Source: Methanosarcinaceae archaeon
GTDB taxonomy: Archaea; Halobacteriota; Methanosarcinia; Methanosarcinales; Methanosarcinaceae
Assembly (NCBI GenBank): GCA_017613335.1
Contig: JAGAEB010000114.1
Span: forward strand, 1-7,429
DNA: 7,429 nucleotides
Direction: 5' to 3'
Shown here: piece by piece, positions 6,098 through 7,429 of the stretch
Numbering within the stretch: position 1 is the stretch's first letter
How the letters are laid out: every line of letters begins with the position of its first letter
Notes under the pieces: generated by a model
What the model was told of the DNA's origin: nothing
What the model saw: only the letters and a program-made list of their open reading frames with translations
The model's database searches: none
Program-made: the position numbers and the translations under genes

Positions 6098-6448
6098 TCA
6101 TTCAGACAGCGTCATGATGGCTTCGGCGAGATCGCCGTTTGCGTTTCTCAATGCTTCTTCGGCTTTTTCAGCCGTTACGCCTGTCTGTTCGCAGACGAGG
6201 CGGATATCATCTTCCGGGATGATGAGTTCTTTGGGTTCTTTGCGGACTTTTCCGACGATCTGATAGGTGTCAACACCCTGCGCACGCATGATGCTGACAG
6301 ACGGCTCATCGATGATGATGTTTCCGTCTGCTGTTCTGATGATGACCTGCTCTGCGTTTTCGATCTCGTCCATCTCGATGCCGAGCTGTTTCATCATGCT
6401 CTGCATTTTGCGGGGATTCATACCGCGTCCGCCCATGCCTGGGATCAT
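6098..6448 (-). CDS. nac: Archaeal nascent polypeptide-associated complex protein (NAC-UBA)
   Basis: A 116-residue homologue of eukaryotic alpha-NAC. It is expected to bind ribosomes as a homodimer and contact emerging nascent chains in the cytosol. The Met/Gly-rich start MIPGMGGRGMNPRKMQSMMKQ is typical of archaeal NAC. It is followed by the NAC barrel segment (about residues 31-68, including DGNIIIDEPSV and YQIVG) and a C-terminal UBA domain (about 78-116, with VTAEKAEEAL and NGDLAEAI). I chose ATG 6446-6448: an upstream in-frame GTG (6455-6457) is possible, but GGAGTGA lies about six bases before this ATG and overlaps that GTG, so it serves as the ribosome binding site. Length is normal. 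It lies 65 bp downstream of the HesB-like gene on the same strand and is likely co-transcribed with it. Confidence 0.93.
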   Translation of the reverse strand: MIPGMGGRGMNPRKMQSMMKQLGIEMDEIENAEQVIIRTADGNIIIDEPSVSIMRAQGVDTYQIVGKVRKEPKELIIPEDDIRLVCEQTGVTAEKAEEALRNANGDLAEAIMTLSE

Positions 6449-6463
6449 TTTATTCACTCCTGT
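6449..6463 (-). promoter_or_regulatory. Ribosome binding site of nac
   Basis: The minus-strand sequence CAGGAGTGAATAAA precedes ATG 6448. GGAGTGA differs by one omitted base from the ideal archaeal GGAGGTGA and has a spacing of about six bases. It absorbs the alternative GTG start and so decides the N-terminus. Confidence 0.65.
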
Positions 6464-6491
6464 TCTGAATTTACGTCATGCCTGAGGCGCA

Positions 6492-6509
6492 GCCGTCCGG
6501 ACAGACGGC
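6492..6509. terminator. Small GC-rich hairpin between hesB-like gene and nac
   Basis: GCCGTC (6492-6497) and GACGGC (6504-6509) form a 6-bp stem with a 6-base loop, starting four bases after the HesB-like stop in the direction of transcription. No T tract follows, so full termination is doubtful. It could instead be a processing or stability element that lets hesB and nac mRNA levels differ. Confidence 0.4.
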
Positions 6510-6513
6510 GTGT

Positions 6514-6831
6514 TCAGTGGCATCCTGCGCATCCGCTGCAGCCGGAATGCGCTTCCGGATCTTCGACAATAAAGCCCTGTCCGTATTCGTTGTCGATGTA
6601 ATCGATCGTCACGTTCTCGACAGCCTGTTCAAGTTCGGCATCATAAACGACTCTGACGCCGCTGACTTCCGTTTTGATGTCCGTTTCCTTGATATCATCG
6701 TCAAGGGAAAGGCCGAAAGTCGGTCCGCAGCAGCCCATGCCGCCGATCAGGACTCTGAGGTAGTGGTCTTTTTTATTCTGTTCTTCCAGAACAGCATTGA
6801 GTGCCTTGATAGCTTCTTCTGTAATGATCAT
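6514..6831 (-). CDS. HesB/IscA-like Fe-S protein
   Basis: A 105-residue protein of the HesB/IscA (A-type Fe-S carrier) fold. Such proteins bind an Fe-S cluster or iron and pass it to client enzymes; the exact client here is unknown. Visible features are the N-terminal helix (MIITEEAIKALNAVLEEQ), the strand LRVLIGGMGCCGPTFGLSLDD with a Cys pair at 34-35, and the C-terminal GQGFIVEDPEAHSGCSGCAGCH with Cys98, Cys101 and Cys104. The GMGCCGP...LSLDD form, rather than the bacterial IscA form, matches the HesB-like branch common in methanogens and anaerobes, some members of which carry selenocysteine; here all these positions are Cys. I chose ATG 6829-6831 because GGTGAT lies five bases before it; a GTG at 6840 lies before that site and is rejected. 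It sits upstream of nac. Confidence 0.87.
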   Translation of the reverse strand: MIITEEAIKALNAVLEEQNKKDHYLRVLIGGMGCCGPTFGLSLDDDIKETDIKTEVSGVRVVYDAELEQAVENVTIDYIDNEYGQGFIVEDPEAHSGCSGCAGCH

Positions 6832-6835
6832 AAGA

Positions 6836-6847
6836 ATCACCGGTGAT
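6836..6847. promoter_or_regulatory. Perfect 12-bp palindrome containing the hesB Shine-Dalgarno
   Basis: ATCACCGGTGAT is a perfect palindrome. Its minus-strand right half, GGTGAT, is the ribosome binding site of the HesB-like gene, five bases before ATG 6831. In the mRNA, ATCACC could pair with GGTGAT only between two molecules or as a very tight hairpin, so an operator role or simple coincidence is equally possible. Confidence 0.5.
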
Positions 6848-6887
6848 CTGTTTTGAATATGAATGTTTCCTTAACAGAAAATCCGAG

Positions 6888-6897
6888 TATAAATAAT
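6888..6897 (-). promoter_or_regulatory. TATA-like box for the hesB-nac unit
   Basis: On the minus strand the sequence ATTATTTATAC (complement of 6887-6897) resembles the archaeal TATA element. Start of transcription about 25 bases on would fall near 6865, giving a leader of roughly 35 bases containing the GGTGAT site. It lies in the gap between the upstream unknown gene and hesB. A 12-bp tandem repeat abuts it upstream. Confidence 0.5.
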
Positions 6898-6921
6898 GTT
6901 TTACAGTGTGTTTTACAGCGT
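6898..6921. repeat. Two tandem 12-bp repeats abutting the hesB TATA box
   Basis: GTTTTACAGTGT (6898-6909) and GTTTTACAGCGT (6910-6921) differ at one base. They fill the space between the stop of the upstream gene (6923-6925) and the TATA-like box. Position and spacing suit a tandem regulator-binding site or an extended transcription-factor-B element, but this is inferred. Confidence 0.6.
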
Positions 6922-6922
6922 G

Positions 6923-7429
6923 TCAGACGAATTCAACACCGTCGTCAGCCGGGACTTCGAGCGGTTTTCCGCTGTAGGCGTTGACTTCGATGCTCTTTTT
7001 CCTGCCTCTTGCTTCCCAGACCGGCACATAGATCTGTTTGATATCGATCGTGAAATCAGATTCCGACGGCCTGAAAACCTTACTCTGCGAAATGATGACC
7101 TGAGCGTTCGTTTCATTGGAACTGACATCGCGCGTATATTTTCCGGAAAGCTCTTTCACGATATTCTGACGGACTTCGTCGGCTGAGATCTTTGCTTCCT
7201 TTTCTTCGTAATCATCAGTCGGAAGCGACCTGAGGACGGAAATGCTTCCGATCTCCATGTCATCGCGCATACCGTTGACGGCATTGTAAAGCCCGCTTCC
7301 GTTCCCGGAAATCCTGATGCGCTCACCGCAGAACATTTTGTCGACATTGATCGAGTAGGAATATTTCCAGTACGGGATAAATTTGAGACGGACAGCATTC
7401 ACCTCACCAATTGTCGCTCTTGCCGCGGA
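6923..7429 (-). CDS. Hypothetical protein, C-terminal 168 residues (N-terminus outside the window)
   Basis: The frame is open from the window edge (7429) to the TGA at 6923-6925. A GTG at 7400-7402 is the first start-like codon, but open sequence continues upstream and no ribosome binding site supports it, so the gene very probably extends beyond the window. I do not recognise the family. The visible part has two similar aromatic motifs, KFIPYWKYSYSI near the start and QIYVPVWEARGRKKSIEV near the end, separated by a mixed helical segment rich in Glu and Lys (SADEVRQNIVKELSGKYTRD). It ends in the pattern EVNAYSGKPLEVPADDGVEFV, faintly like a PepSY-type strand pair ending in a tGxxL turn. No membrane segment or signal is visible. 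It is on the same strand as hesB, with 92 bp and a promoter-like element between them. Confidence 0.7.
   Translation of the reverse strand, partial: SAARATIGEVNAVRLKFIPYWKYSYSINVDKMFCGERIRISGNGSGLYNAVNGMRDDMEIGSISVLRSLPTDDYEEKEAKISADEVRQNIVKELSGKYTRDVSSNETNAQVIISQSKVFRPSESDFTIDIKQIYVPVWEARGRKKSIEVNAYSGKPLEVPADDGVEFV

Noticed and set aside
5671..6117. Open plus-strand reading frame of 148 codons, very Lys-rich
   Set aside because: It runs through the 19-bp array, whose unit has no stop in any plus-strand frame, so openness is automatic. The frame rotates every unit, it overlaps the nac stop, and the AAGGAG at 5631-5636 is about 35 bases from its ATG, too far to serve it.
6829..6840. GTG at 6838-6840 as start of the HesB-like gene
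   Set aside because: It would place the GGTGAT site inside and upstream incorrectly. ATG 6831 has correct spacing and gives a normal family N-terminus.

Overview
The window most likely comes from a methanogenic euryarchaeon. A Methanomicrobiales-like order is my best guess, but that is inference. The archaeal markers are a NAC-UBA protein of the archaeal type, a cobyrinate/Ni-sirohydrochlorin a,c-diamide synthase (CfbB/CbiA family, used for F430 or corrinoid synthesis), a HesB-like Fe-S protein of the methanogen/anaerobe kind, TATA-like boxes, and Shine-Dalgarno sequences of the GGAGTGA and GGTGAT type. Coding regions are moderately GC-rich and unusually rich in GATC.

Layout from left to right. 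(1) 1-998, plus strand: the C-terminal part of an amidohydrolase that enters from outside the window; its first 70 bases are a 27-bp in-frame tandem repeat. (2) 999-1048: a short convergent gap containing a 15-bp direct repeat. (3) 2401-1049, minus strand: cfbB-like amidotransferase. (4) 5597 down to about 2465, minus strand, directly upstream of cfbB: a Cu+-exporting P1B-type ATPase (copA) with two metal-binding domains, low-complexity linkers and a repetitive C-terminal tail. As the sequence reads, the tail runs on out of frame into cfbB as far as 2148. (5) 5598-6097: a 500-bp intergenic region with the copA promoter region, a 19-bp tandem repeat array and a long imperfect inverted repeat. 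(6) 6448-6098, minus: NAC. (7) 6831-6514, minus: HesB/IscA-like protein, with a TATA-like box near 6888-6897. (8) 7429-6923, minus: the C-terminal part of an unrecognised protein that continues past the window edge.

Function. copA and cfbB are adjacent on one strand and probably co-transcribed: copper export next to nickel-tetrapyrrole or corrinoid amidation. hesB and nac form a second probable unit concerned with Fe-S maturation and nascent-chain handling. Nothing here is a recognisable defence system or mobile element.

The notable structure is repetitive. In-frame minisatellites have expanded inside conserved enzymes (amidohydrolase, CopA linkers, CopA actuator domain, CopA tail). A 19-bp intergenic array places about a dozen oligo-T tracts on the strand transcribed from nac toward copA, suggesting a serial terminator. 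The CopA tail repeat contains one 37-bp copy among 36-bp copies. That single extra base switches the reading frame and removes a stop (TAA at 2465-2467) that would otherwise end copA cleanly before cfbB.
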